A DNA stretch of 35,711 bases. It comes from DATLYF01 sp035575095 (GTDB lineage: Bacteria; Pseudomonadota; Gammaproteobacteria; Competibacterales; Competibacteraceae). Within the stretch, counting starts at the first letter, position 1. Every line of letters starts with the position of its first letter. The stretch lies in NCBI GenBank assembly GCA_035575095.1, contig DATLYF010000014.1, forward strand, positions 1 through 35,711. Direction: 5' to 3'. Of this stretch, positions 17,218 to 25,297 are shown piece by piece. The notes beneath the pieces were generated by a model. That model had not been told where the DNA came from, ran no database searches, and worked only from the letters and a program-made list of their open reading frames with translations. Position numbers and translations under genes: made by a program.

Positions 17218-18510
17218 TCAGCGGGCCTTGGACACCATGTAGCCGACTGCCGCCAGGATTTCGGCATCCGGCACATCCATACGCCCACCCTTGGGCGGCA
17301 TGCCCTTGTAGCCCTGCAGGGCGTGCTGGCTCAGCACCTGCCAGCCCTGCGCAAGACGCGGCGCCCAGGCCTGCTTGTCACCCAGCTTGGGAGCACCGGC
17401 CACGCCGGCATCGTGGCAGATGATGCAAGCGGTGTTGTAGAGCTGTTGACCGCGGGCCAGATCCAGGTCGGCGGGCAGTTCGATGGCGACGGGCGCGGCG
17501 GCCGGGGCAGCCGGTTCGGCCTGTGGCGATGCCGGAGTGGCCGGTGCGGCCGACTGTGGCTCCTGGGTCGGGGCCGTGGGGGCGACGGGTTGGGGCTCCT
17601 GAGCCGGAGCCGCCGGGGCGGAGGGCTGGGCAGGCGTCGCGGGCTGGGCCTCGGGGGCCGGAACAGCGGGTTGAGTGGCCGCAGCGGCCGGCTGGATACC
17701 CGACTCGCTCAGCATGTAGGCGACGGCGTTGCGCACGTCGGCATCGCTGAGGCTGGGGTTGCCGCCCTTGGGAGGCATAGCCTTGAAGCCGTTGACGGCA
17801 TGATTGACCAGGGTATCCAGCCCCTGGGCGAAGCGCGGGCTCCAAGCAGCGTTGTCACCCAGCTTGGGTGCCTGCAACACCCCCGCGGCATGACAAGCAG
17901 CGCAGGCACTGTCGTAGACCTGCTTGCCGCGAGTCAGATCGAAAGCGGCGGGCTGGCCGGCAGGCGCCGCAGCAGCGGGCTGGGCCGGCTGCGCAGCCGG
18001 AGCGGTCGCCGGCGCAGCCGGAGTGCCACCCCCCGCCACGACCTGGATGCCGCTCTTGTCCAGCATATAGAGGATGGCCTTGCGGATCTCGGCATCGCTC
18101 AACGCCGGATTACCGCCCTTGGGCGGCATCTGATTCAAGCCGTTGACGGCGTTTTTCACCAGGGTATCCAGGCCTTTGGCGAAGCGCGGGTTCCAGGCGG
18201 CGTTGTCACCTACCTTGGGCGCGTTCAGCACGCCGGGGGTATGGCAACTGGTGCAGACGCCGTTGAAGACCTCCTCGCCTGATTTTTCCGCCGCCGGCGC
18301 CGCCCCGGCGCCGCCCTCGCCACGCACGGCCACGGTACCGACCGGTTTGAGGCGTTCTGCCGCAACCTCCAGCCGGCGCGTATTGTCAGCCGGCTTGACC
18401 GTAGCCAGCGATACCAGGCGCGCAGCGAAGAAGATCACCACCGCTATCAGCACCAGTACCGAGAGGACGGTGGTAAATGTGATCAGGAACGACTTGTCTT
18501 GCTGATTCAC
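17218..18510 (-). CDS. Membrane-anchored triple-domain (trihaem) cytochrome c5-type protein
   Basis: A 430-residue protein with an uncleaved N-terminal anchor (about 9-31) and three homologous class I c5-type domains facing the periplasm. Haem-binding CxxCH motifs are at 86-90 (CTSCH), 203-207 (CAACH) and 362-366 (CIICH). Each is followed by a matching Met ligand in MPPKGG at about 128, 245 and 404. The domains are joined by long Ala/Pro/Gln/Thr-rich linkers (about 160-190 and 273-343). Ordinary cytochrome c5 proteins have one or two such domains. It probably passes electrons between membrane complexes and a periplasmic oxidase or reductase; the partner is unknown. Domains 1 and 2 are closest to each other, which points to internal duplication. 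The family call is firm and the role is inferred. Confidence 0.9.
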   Translation of the reverse strand: MNQQDKSFLITFTTVLSVLVLIAVVIFFAARLVSLATVKPADNTRRLEVAAERLKPVGTVAVRGEGGAGAAPAAEKSGEEVFNGVCTSCHTPGVLNAPKVGDNAAWNPRFAKGLDTLVKNAVNGLNQMPPKGGNPALSDAEIRKAILYMLDKSGIQVVAGGGTPAAPATAPAAQPAQPAAAAPAGQPAAFDLTRGKQVYDSACAACHAAGVLQAPKLGDNAAWSPRFAQGLDTLVNHAVNGFKAMPPKGGNPSLSDADVRNAVAYMLSESGIQPAAAATQPAVPAPEAQPATPAQPSAPAAPAQEPQPVAPTAPTQEPQSAAPATPASPQAEPAAPAAAPVAIELPADLDLARGQQLYNTACIICHDAGVAGAPKLGDKQAWAPRLAQGWQVLSQHALQGYKGMPPKGGRMDVPDAEILAAVGYMVSKAR

Positions 18511-18688
18511 GCTGTCACCTCACCGAAGATTCGCGCTCCCTCCGCCATGTCTGCGGACAGGGCACGAAACGCCGGTGTCCGTCGACCATCTGCTTGGATT
18601 GGCTGGCTGCAGGGATGGGAGTGGTCGCAGGCCACCGCTCATCCAGGGCGGAAAAATTGTTGTTTGATGGCTTGTTAACCGAGGGGGG

Positions 18689-18694
18689 ATTATA
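18689..18694 (-). promoter_or_regulatory. Possible -10 box for the trihaem cytochrome gene
   Basis: A perfect TATAAT is present on the minus strand within a locally AT-rich stretch, about 180 bases upstream of the cytochrome start. The region 17-18 bases further upstream has no good -35 box. It is a candidate only. Confidence 0.35.
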
Positions 18695-18798
18695 GCGACA
18701 TACCCCGCGCCCTGAAACGGTGCCATAGCGGGAAAAAAGCGCGGCCGAAGCGTAGACGGGCGCTTTTCGGCCGGGTATCCTATGCTACCTTGAGCAGG

Positions 18799-18875
<77 letters not shown>

Positions 18876-18963
18876 TCCAAATCAACGACTTACGCCGTTA
18901 CCAACTCTCTTTCTGATCCCTGAAATCGCCACTGGCATGCTCCTGGCACAGTGGGGATTCGTT

Positions 18964-19065
18964 ATGGCAACCATCCGGCTCCGTGCTGGCAAATACCACG
19001 CCCAGATTCGGAAGCAAGGTCACAAAGCGCTTATCAAGACCTTCGGCAAGAAGGCGGAGTCACGC
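18964..19065 (+). pseudogene. Decayed tyrosine-recombinase (integrase) N-terminus
   Basis: About 34 codons from the ATG at 18964 read MATIRLRAGKYHAQIRKQGHKALIKTFGKKAE (first part MATIRLRAGKYHAQIRKQ). This matches the N-terminal SAM-like arm-binding region of phage and island integrases (MATIRKR...W.AQVR..G....KTF..K.DA). After the lysine-rich stretch the similarity stops and no catalytic R-H-R-Y domain follows. It lies 88 bases after the tRNA-Arg gene, in the position and orientation of a tRNA-targeting integrase. I read it as the leftover of an integrated element, most of which is gone. Confidence 0.6.
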
Positions 19066-19100
19066 ATGAGCTCGGATTGCTCAACCAGGGAGTATCTTCC

Positions 19101-19448
19101 ATGTGGATACCCATCGCGCGGTCCAACCCTTTCCGTCTGCCCTTCTTCATTGCAGCTGCTGGGCTGGTGCTGACCATCCTACCCTGGGGCTTCGGTTTCT
19201 ACATGCTGCTGCGCCTGATCGTGTCTGCCTGCGCAGCATAGGGGGCCTGGCTAATGTACCAGCAGCGGCGTATTGGCTGGACCTGGGTGCTTGGGGTACT
19301 CGTCGTCCTCTACAATCCTGTGCTCCCAATCCATCTGGGGAGCCGGTTCTGGTGGACTGTGGCCAATCTGGTGTCGCTCGTCCTACTCTATGGCGCTGCG
19401 CTGGATCTGCAGGGACGGAAGCTCGTGGAGACGTTACGCAAGAGATAA
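19101..19448 (+). pseudogene. Small membrane protein gene (DUF6804-like) interrupted by an in-frame amber codon
   Basis: A good ribosome site (AGGGAG) precedes the ATG at 19101. The first part codes for 46 residues with two hydrophobic segments and ends in TAG at 19239-19241. The same reading frame then continues for 68 more codons (GAWLMYQQRRIGWTW..., then LVVLYNPVLPIHLGSRFWW...) to a second stop at 19446-19448. The two halves together give one protein of about 115 residues with four membrane segments. The YNPVLPIHL segment is typical of a small uncharacterised membrane family (DUF6804). At the stop position a Tyr (TAT/TAC) would fit, so a single base change explains the break. Alternatives are amber readthrough, or a real short protein followed by reinitiation at the ATG at 19254. 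Confidence 0.65.
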
Positions 19449-19455
19449 AGCGCGC

Positions 19456-20805
19456 TCAATCCCCCCGCGTCCAGCCGCCGCCCAGCAGGCCCTGCGGGCG
19501 CAGCACCAGCACCACGATCAACAGCACGAACACCATCACGTCCTTATAGGTGGCCGGATAATAGGCCGACCACAGGGTCTCGGTGAAGGCCACCAGCACG
19601 CCGCCCAGGAGCGCGCCGGGGACCGAGCCGATGCCGCCGAGGATGGCAGCGGCCAGGGCTTTGAAGCCAAGCAGGGTACCGCTGTAGAAGCTGATGCCGC
19701 CGTAGAGATAGACCAGCACGCAGCCGGCCAGGCCGGCCAGGGCACCGCTGAGCAGGAAGGTGCGGGCCGTCACCCGGCCGACGTCGACTCCGCACAGGGC
19801 GGCGGCGCGCTGGTCCTGGGCGCAGGCCCGGTAGCTGCGGCCGAAGCGGGTGCGGTACAGCAGCCACAGCACTGCCGCGGCCACTGCCGCGGTGAGGACG
19901 AATACCAGAGCCTGGCTGGGCGGCACCACCAGAGTCAGTTGTCCGCCCTCCAGCAGGGGCGGCACGCGATTGCCCCCCAGGGCGAACAGCCATTGGTCGC
20001 GGGAGCCCTGGGCCAGACGCAGATACTCTTGCAGCGCCATGGCCAGACCGATGGAGGCGACCAGCGGGGCGTGGCCGCGGGTGCCGTGCAGCGGGCGGAA
20101 CACCAATCGCTCACCGGCGCTGGAATGCAGCGCCGCCACGCTCATGGCGACGACTCCGCCCAGGATCAGTCCGAGCAGCAGGCCGACATTGAGCAGCGCC
20201 ATCAGCGCCAGCCCGATCAGGGCACCGTAACCGCCTATCGTCGCGATGTCACCGAAGGCCAGATTGATGCGCCCGAGCAGGCCGTAGATGAGGGTATAGC
20301 CCAGTGCCAGCAAGGCGTAGAGGCAGCCGGCGGCCAGGGCGTGCACACCCTGCTGCAGCAGGTAGACGGTGCCGGGCGAGAAGCGCGTGCGCCACTCCGC
20401 TCCGCCCGGCGCCTGCTCCGGCAGCGCCAGACGCGGCGCCAGCACCCGCAGCAGCGCCACGGTAACGGCGGGCAACTCCCCCTCCCGGTCGCTGCGCAGA
20501 CCCAGCAGGCCCAGACCGTCGCGCCCTGCGGCCTGCGGCTCGAAGCGGCACTCCAGCCAGTGCTCGGCCCACACTCCCTCGCGCCCAGGCGAGCGATACC
20601 GCAACAGCACCGCCTCGGCCGCATCCGGCGCCGGCCGATGCTGCAATTCGGCCAGCGCCGCCGCTCCCTCGAACCAGACCAGGTAGCGGCTGCACTGACG
20701 CGCCCGCTCGGTATCCAGGCCGCAGCCGGCAAGCAGCAGCGCCGCCAAGGTCAACAGCACCAGCTCGGGTCGGCACCAGCGGCGGCTCCGGCACAGCCCC
20801 GACAT
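19456..20805 (-). CDS. LivH/UrtB-like ABC permease with N-terminal lipoprotein-type extension
   Basis: A 449-residue protein. Residues about 150-449 form a complete branched-chain amino acid/urea-type permease: VYLLQQGVHALAAGCLYALL at the start, GRINLAFGDIATIGGY, then several further membrane helices and the C-terminal RPQGLLGG. The first 28 residues are a lipoprotein-type signal ending LLLAGC, followed by about 120 soluble residues. UrtB-type permeases often carry an N-terminal extracytoplasmic extension, but a clear lipobox is unusual. It lies 15 bases after the amidotransferase gene, with its own AGGAG site. No second permease, ATPase or binding-protein gene of the Liv/Urt type follows. 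The region downstream is the tRNA-linked integration scar, so the rest of the operon may have been lost. Substrate unknown. Confidence 0.8.
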   Translation of the reverse strand: MSGLCRSRRWCRPELVLLTLAALLLAGCGLDTERARQCSRYLVWFEGAAALAELQHRPAPDAAEAVLLRYRSPGREGVWAEHWLECRFEPQAAGRDGLGLLGLRSDREGELPAVTVALLRVLAPRLALPEQAPGGAEWRTRFSPGTVYLLQQGVHALAAGCLYALLALGYTLIYGLLGRINLAFGDIATIGGYGALIGLALMALLNVGLLLGLILGGVVAMSVAALHSSAGERLVFRPLHGTRGHAPLVASIGLAMALQEYLRLAQGSRDQWLFALGGNRVPPLLEGGQLTLVVPPSQALVFVLTAAVAAAVLWLLYRTRFGRSYRACAQDQRAAALCGVDVGRVTARTFLLSGALAGLAGCVLVYLYGGISFYSGTLLGFKALAAAILGGIGSVPGALLGGVLVAFTETLWSAYYPATYKDVMVFVLLIVVLVLRPQGLLGGGWTRGD

Positions 20806-20820
20806 GGCCCATCTCCTGTT

Positions 20821-21546
20821 TCAGCCGGCCGCCTCCCGGCAGGCGGCGACGAAGGCGGCGAGCAGCGCCCGGTCGGCCTCGCCGACGAGGAACTCGGGGT
20901 GCCACTGCAGCCCCAGGCAGAAGCGCCGGTCCGGGCATTCGATGCCCTCGATCACGCCGTCCGGGGCCACGGCGTTGACCACCAGGCCGGGCGCCACCCG
21001 CGCCACCGCCTGATGGTGGGCGCTATTGACCATCAGATGTTGACGGCCGGTGATGCGCGCCAGTCGCGTATCCGGCATGACTTGCACGCTGTGCCCGGGC
21101 TGATGGCGCAAGGTGGGCTGCTCGTGCGGCAGGGCCGCGGGCAGGTGGCTGCCAATGTCCTGGATCAGGGTGCCGCCCAGGACGACGTTGAGCAACTGCA
21201 TGCCGCCACAGACCCCGAGCACCGGCAGGTCCCGCTGCAGCGCTCCGGCGAGCAGCGCCCACTCGAAGCGGGTGCGCTGCGGCTTGGTGTGCACGCTGGC
21301 GTGGACTTCAGCGGCACCGTACAGGGCGGGATCGATGTCGAAGGCACCGCCGCTCACCAGCACGCCGTCGAGGCGGGCGAGATACTCCGCCACCCGCTCC
21401 GCCTCATGGGGCAGCGCCACTGGCAGAGCGCCGGCGCCGGCCACAGCGGAGAAGTAGTTCTGGCGCAGGGCGTACCAGGGCCAGGCGGAGTAGCCGCCCG
21501 GCTCGCCCTCGTCCAGGGTGATGCCGATCAAGGGTGCATAGTCCAT
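20821..21546 (-). CDS. Class I glutamine amidotransferase, PuuD-like (gamma-glutamyl hydrolase family, C26)
   Basis: A 241-residue cytoplasmic enzyme with the Cys-His-Glu triad of class I amidotransferases: C113 in LGVCGGMQLLN, H216 and E218 in QWHPEF. It begins PLIGITLDE and has VSGGAFDIDPALYG near 64-77, the pattern of the PuuD group. These enzymes cleave gamma-glutamyl bonds, for example gamma-glutamyl-GABA in putrescine breakdown. No other Puu gene is nearby, so the natural substrate is uncertain. It is the first gene of a two-gene minus-strand unit with the LivH-like permease. A divergent dipeptide transporter operon starts 116 bases away, which suggests peptide or amino-acid use. Confidence 0.82.
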   Translation of the reverse strand: MDYAPLIGITLDEGEPGGYSAWPWYALRQNYFSAVAGAGALPVALPHEAERVAEYLARLDGVLVSGGAFDIDPALYGAAEVHASVHTKPQRTRFEWALLAGALQRDLPVLGVCGGMQLLNVVLGGTLIQDIGSHLPAALPHEQPTLRHQPGHSVQVMPDTRLARITGRQHLMVNSAHHQAVARVAPGLVVNAVAPDGVIEGIECPDRRFCLGLQWHPEFLVGEADRALLAAFVAACREAAG

Positions 21547-21582
21547 GAGCGCACTGTAGGAGCTGCCACCTTCAGGGGCAAG

Positions 21583-21611
21583 TTGACCGTCTCGGCCCGA
21601 TAGTCTATTCG
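21583..21611 (+). promoter_or_regulatory. Possible promoter of the dipeptide transporter operon
   Basis: TTGACC, a 17-base spacer and TATTCG lie 52 bases upstream of the binding-protein start, inside the divergent 116-base gap. The -35 box is good and the -10 box is poor, so this is a low-confidence call. Confidence 0.35.
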
Positions 21612-21662
21612 GTGGAGAACGCCCGCTTCCGGGATCGCACCAACCACACCAGGAGGATGTCC

Positions 21663-23264
21663 ATGCCGCCGCTTCGCGTCCGTTCCCTTGCGCTCGCCAC
21701 CGCCGTGCTGCTCGGTGCCCTCGGTCCCGCTGCCGCTCTGGCGGCGACACCCAAGGACATGGTGGTGATGGCAGCCCAGCTGGATGAGTTCATCACCCTG
21801 GATCCGGCGGAGATCTACGAGCTGGTGCCCACCGAATACGCCGCCAATGTCTACGACCGGCTGGTGACCATCGATCCCGCCGACCCGTCGCAGATCGTCG
21901 GCAGTATCGCCGAGTCCTGGACTGTATCCGCGGACGGCAAGACTTTCACCTTCAAGATCCGCCAGGGACTCGAGTTCCATTCCGGCAACCTGCTCAGCGC
22001 CGAGGACGTGGCCTGGTCGTTGCAACGGGTGATCAAGCTCAACAAGGGCCCGGCCTTCATCCTCGCCGAGTTCGGCCTGACCCCGGAGAACGTGGAACAG
22101 CGCGTCAAGGCGGTGGACGCCAACACCGTCACCCTGGAGACGGCGAAGGTCTATTCGCCCTCCTTCGTGCTCAACTGCCTGGCTTCCTGGGTCAGCTCGG
22201 TGGTGGACAAAAAGCTGCTGCTGGCCAACGAGAAAGACGGCGATCTCGGCAACGGCTGGCTAAAGACCCACGAGGCCGGTTCCGGGCCGTTCAAGCTGGT
22301 GGCCTGGAAGGCCGGCGAATCGGTGATCGTGGAGCGCAACGACGCCTACTGGGGTAAGCAACCGGCGATCAAGCGAGTGGTGCTGCGCCACGTGCCGGAG
22401 GCGGCCAGCCAGCGCCTGCTGATCGAGAAGGGCGATGTGGACATCGCCCGCAACCTCGGCCCCGACGACCTCAAGGCCCTGGCCGGCAATGCCGACATCC
22501 GCATCCGCAGCGTGCCGCAGAGCGCCATCTACTACATGGGCCTCAACACCCGAAACCCCAATCTGGGCAAACCCGAAGTGCAGGAGGCGATGAAGTGGCT
22601 GGTGGACTACCGAGGCATCGCCGACAACATCCTCAAGGGCACTTACGAGGTGCACCAGGCGTTCCTGCCCAAGGGCTTCCTCGGCGCCATCGACGAGCAG
22701 CCCTACCGGCTGGACGTGGACAAGGCCAGGGCGCTGCTGGAAAAAGCCGGGCTCAAGGATGGCTTCAGCGTCACCATCGACGTGCGCAACGCCTACCCCT
22801 CGCCGGAGATCGCCCAGGCTCTGCAAGCGAACATGGCCAAGGCTGGCATCAAGCTGGAGATCATCCCCGGCGACAACAAGCAGACCCTGACCAAGTATCG
22901 CTCGCGCACCCACGACATTTACCTGGGCCAGTGGGCACCGGACTACATGGACCCGCACAGCAACGCCCAGGGCTTCGCCTGGAACCCGGACAACTCCGAT
23001 AGCAGCAAATTCAAGCTGCTGGCCTGGCGCAATTCCTGGGACATCCCCAAGCTGACCCAGGAGAGCGAGGCCGCTCTGGCGGAGCAGGACACCGCCAAGC
23101 GCACCGCGCTGTACCAGAGCATGCAGCGCGAGTTCCAGAAAAACTCGCCGTTCGTGATCATGTTCCAGCGCGTGCAGCCGCTGGCCGAGCGCAAGGGCGT
23201 GGCCGGCTTCGTCTTCGGCCCGATCAACGACATGGTGTACTACAGCGGCATCACCAAGCAGTAA
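21663..23264 (+). CDS. Periplasmic peptide-binding protein (SBP family 5, DppA/OppA type)
   Basis: A 533-residue solute-binding protein. It has a Sec signal peptide (MPPLRVRSLALATAVLLG... cleaved near residue 27 after ALA) and the SBP_bac_5 fold: EYAANVYDRLVTIDP near the start, GKTFTFKIRQGLEFHSGN, AEDVAWSLQRVI and a conserved C-terminal half ending GPINDMVYYSGITKQ. It would deliver short peptides or similar solutes to the permeases encoded downstream. I chose the ATG at 21663 because AGGAGG lies six bases upstream. The ATG six bases earlier touches that site. It is the first gene of a five-gene ABC operon. Exact substrate unknown. The convergent D-Ala-D-Ala dipeptidase gene hints at cell-wall dipeptides. 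Confidence 0.92.
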   Translation: MPPLRVRSLALATAVLLGALGPAAALAATPKDMVVMAAQLDEFITLDPAEIYELVPTEYAANVYDRLVTIDPADPSQIVGSIAESWTVSADGKTFTFKIRQGLEFHSGNLLSAEDVAWSLQRVIKLNKGPAFILAEFGLTPENVEQRVKAVDANTVTLETAKVYSPSFVLNCLASWVSSVVDKKLLLANEKDGDLGNGWLKTHEAGSGPFKLVAWKAGESVIVERNDAYWGKQPAIKRVVLRHVPEAASQRLLIEKGDVDIARNLGPDDLKALAGNADIRIRSVPQSAIYYMGLNTRNPNLGKPEVQEAMKWLVDYRGIADNILKGTYEVHQAFLPKGFLGAIDEQPYRLDVDKARALLEKAGLKDGFSVTIDVRNAYPSPEIAQALQANMAKAGIKLEIIPGDNKQTLTKYRSRTHDIYLGQWAPDYMDPHSNAQGFAWNPDNSDSSKFKLLAWRNSWDIPKLTQESEAALAEQDTAKRTALYQSMQREFQKNSPFVIMFQRVQPLAERKGVAGFVFGPINDMVYYSGITKQ

Positions 23265-23275
23265 GCCCCGTCATT

Positions 23276-23298
23276 CCCTCTCCCCGCCGGGGAGAGGG
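23276..23298 (+). repeat. GC-rich palindrome between binding-protein and permease genes
   Basis: A perfect 10-bp inverted repeat (CCCTCTCCCC pairing with GGGGAGAGGG, 3-base loop) 11 bases after the binding-protein stop, with no T tract. A similar palindrome lies at 28049-28071. Such intercistronic stem-loops often protect the upstream binding-protein mRNA and lower permease expression. It may belong to a dispersed REP-like family. Confidence 0.7.
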
Positions 23299-23336
23299 GT
23301 GATGCTTCGGACCTCCGTACCCATTTCATCGACGGC

Positions 23337-24401
23337 ATGGCTTACAGCCTCTCTGCTGCTCCTGAACAGCCAGGCTCCCGTTTCCTGCGCCGCGCTCTGC
23401 TGCCCGCGCTACGCCTGCTCGTTACCCTGGCGGTGACCTTCCTCGGCCTGCTCGCCGTGACTTTCTTCATCGGCCGGGTGGTGCCGGTGGACCCGGTACT
23501 GGCGGCGGTGGGCGACCGCGCCTCCCACGAGGTCTACGAACAGACCCGCAGCGCCCTGGGCCTGGATCAACCGCTGTGGCAGCAGTTCCTGATCTACGTC
23601 GGCAAGGCCGTGCGCGGTGACTTCGGCACCTCGGTGCTCACCGCCAATCCGGTGTGGGAGGATATCGTGCGCGTCTTCCCTGCCACGCTGGAGCTGGCCA
23701 CGGTGGCGACGCTGATCGGCGTGCTGCTGGGCGTGCCGCTGGGGGTGCTGGCGGCGGTCCACCAGGGGCGCTGGCCGGACCATCTGGCGCGGCTCATCGG
23801 CCTGGTCGGCTATTCGGTGCCGGTGTTCTGGCTGGGGTTGATGGGCTTGCTGGTGTTCTACGCCAAACTCGGCTGGGTGGCCGGCCCGGGGCGCATCGAT
23901 GTGATGTACGACGGCCTGCTTGCGCCCGTCACCGGGGTGATCCTCCTCGATACGGCCCTGGCCGGCGAGTGGGCGATGTTCCACGACGCGCTGCGCCACC
24001 TGATTCTGCCGGCGGCCATCCTCGGCTATTACTCCATGGCCTATCTGAGCCGCATGACCCGCTCCTTCATGCTGGAGCAACTGCGCCAGGAGTACATCGT
24101 CACCGCCCGCATCAAGGGCCTGCCGGAGCGGCGCGTGATCCTGCGCCATGCCCTAGGCAACGCGGCGGTGCCGCTCATCACCGTCATCGCCCTGTCCTAC
24201 GGCAACCTGCTGGAAGGCTCGGTGCTCACCGAGACCGTGTTCGCCTGGCCGGGACTGGGTCTGTACCTGACCGGCGCCCTGCTCAGCGCCGACATGAACG
24301 CGGTGCTGGGCGCCACCCTGGTGGTGGGCACGGTGTTCATCGCCCTCAACCTGCTCTCCGACCTGCTCTACCGGCTGCTCGACCCGAGGGCGCGGCCGTG
24401 A
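23337..24401 (+). CDS. Peptide ABC transporter permease (DppB/OppB type)
   Basis: A 354-residue inner-membrane protein of the binding-protein-dependent transport family. It shows an N-terminal helix with LLAVTFFIGRVVPVDPV, the segment SALGLDQPLWQQFLIYV near residue 70, five further membrane helices, and the cytoplasmic EAA-type loop EYIVTARIKGLPERRVILRHALGNA that contacts the ATPase. The family usually has about 305-340 residues, so the N-terminus may be slightly long; the true start could be internal. It is the second gene of the operon, after a 72-base gap holding a stable palindrome. It pairs with the DppC-like permease encoded next, whose GTG start overlaps this stop. Confidence 0.93.
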   Translation: MAYSLSAAPEQPGSRFLRRALLPALRLLVTLAVTFLGLLAVTFFIGRVVPVDPVLAAVGDRASHEVYEQTRSALGLDQPLWQQFLIYVGKAVRGDFGTSVLTANPVWEDIVRVFPATLELATVATLIGVLLGVPLGVLAAVHQGRWPDHLARLIGLVGYSVPVFWLGLMGLLVFYAKLGWVAGPGRIDVMYDGLLAPVTGVILLDTALAGEWAMFHDALRHLILPAAILGYYSMAYLSRMTRSFMLEQLRQEYIVTARIKGLPERRVILRHALGNAAVPLITVIALSYGNLLEGSVLTETVFAWPGLGLYLTGALLSADMNAVLGATLVVGTVFIALNLLSDLLYRLLDPRARP

Positions 24402-25297
24402 GTGCGCGCGCCTGGCTGCTCAGCGATAGCCCGAGCTCTCGCACCCAGGCCTGGCTGGGCCGGCTCTATCGCGGCTGGCGGCAGTTGCGCCGCAATCCGC
24501 TGGCCCTGGCCGGACTGGCGGTGATCCTGGGGCTGGCGTTGCTGGCCGCGCTCGGTCCCGCCCTCGCCCCCCATGCGCCGACCGCGCAGGAGCTGACGGC
24601 GCGCCTGCTGCCGCCGCTCAGCCCCGGCCACTGGCTGGGCACCGACGAACTCGGCCGCGACATCCTCTCGCGTCTCATCTTCGGTGCCCGCATCACCCTG
24701 GCCATCGCCGTGCTGGTGGCGGTGATCGTGGTGCCGGTGGGGTTGGCGGTGGGCACGGTGGCGGGCTACGCCGGCGGGCTGGCCGACAGCGCCCTGATGC
24801 GCGTCACCGACATCTTTCTCGCCTTCCCGCGACTGATCCTGGCGCTGGCCTTCGCCGCCGCCCTGGGGCCAGGCATCGAGAACGCGGTGATCGCCATCGC
24901 CATCACCGCCTGGCCACCCTATGCCCGGCTGGCGCGGGCCGAGACGCTGACTCTGCGCAATGCCGACTTCATCGCCGCCGCCCGCCTGCAGGGCGCTTCC
25001 GGGGCGCGCATCGTGCTGCGTCACATCGTGCCGCTGTGCTCCTCGTCGGTGATCGTGCGCGTCACCCTGGACATGGCCGGTATCATCCTCACCGCCGCCG
25101 GCCTCGGCTTCCTCGGCCTGGGGGCGCAGCCGCCCAGCCCGGAATGGGGGCTGATGGTAGCTTCGGGGCGCAAGGTGCTGCTCGATCAGTGGTGGGTGGC
25201 GACCATGCCCGGCATCGCCATCTTCCTGGTCAGCCTGGCGTTCAACCTGCTGGGCGACGGGCTGCGTGATGTGCTCGATCCGCGGCAGGGGCAGTGA
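24398..25297 (+). CDS. Peptide ABC transporter permease (DppC/OppC type)
   Basis: A 299-residue inner-membrane permease starting at a GTG inside the GTGA overlap with the preceding stop. The N-terminal WRQLRRNPLALAGLAVILGL segment is the usual OppC_N start. GHWLGTDELGRDILSRLIFG near 75-95 and the EAA loop ADFIAAARLQGASGARIVLRH are family signatures, and the end LLGDGLRDVLDPR is typical. It forms the channel together with the DppB-like subunit. The overlap indicates translational coupling. The reading frame is open far upstream inside the preceding gene, but that part does not look like protein. Confidence 0.93.
   Translation: MSARAWLLSDSPSSRTQAWLGRLYRGWRQLRRNPLALAGLAVILGLALLAALGPALAPHAPTAQELTARLLPPLSPGHWLGTDELGRDILSRLIFGARITLAIAVLVAVIVVPVGLAVGTVAGYAGGLADSALMRVTDIFLAFPRLILALAFAAALGPGIENAVIAIAITAWPPYARLARAETLTLRNADFIAAARLQGASGARIVLRHIVPLCSSSVIVRVTLDMAGIILTAAGLGFLGLGAQPPSPEWGLMVASGRKVLLDQWWVATMPGIAIFLVSLAFNLLGDGLRDVLDPRQGQ

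Noticed and set aside
19273..21603. 776-codon plus-strand open frame
   Set aside because: It lies opposite the permease and amidotransferase genes and is Gln/His/Arg-rich with no domain. It is a mirror of high-GC codon bias.
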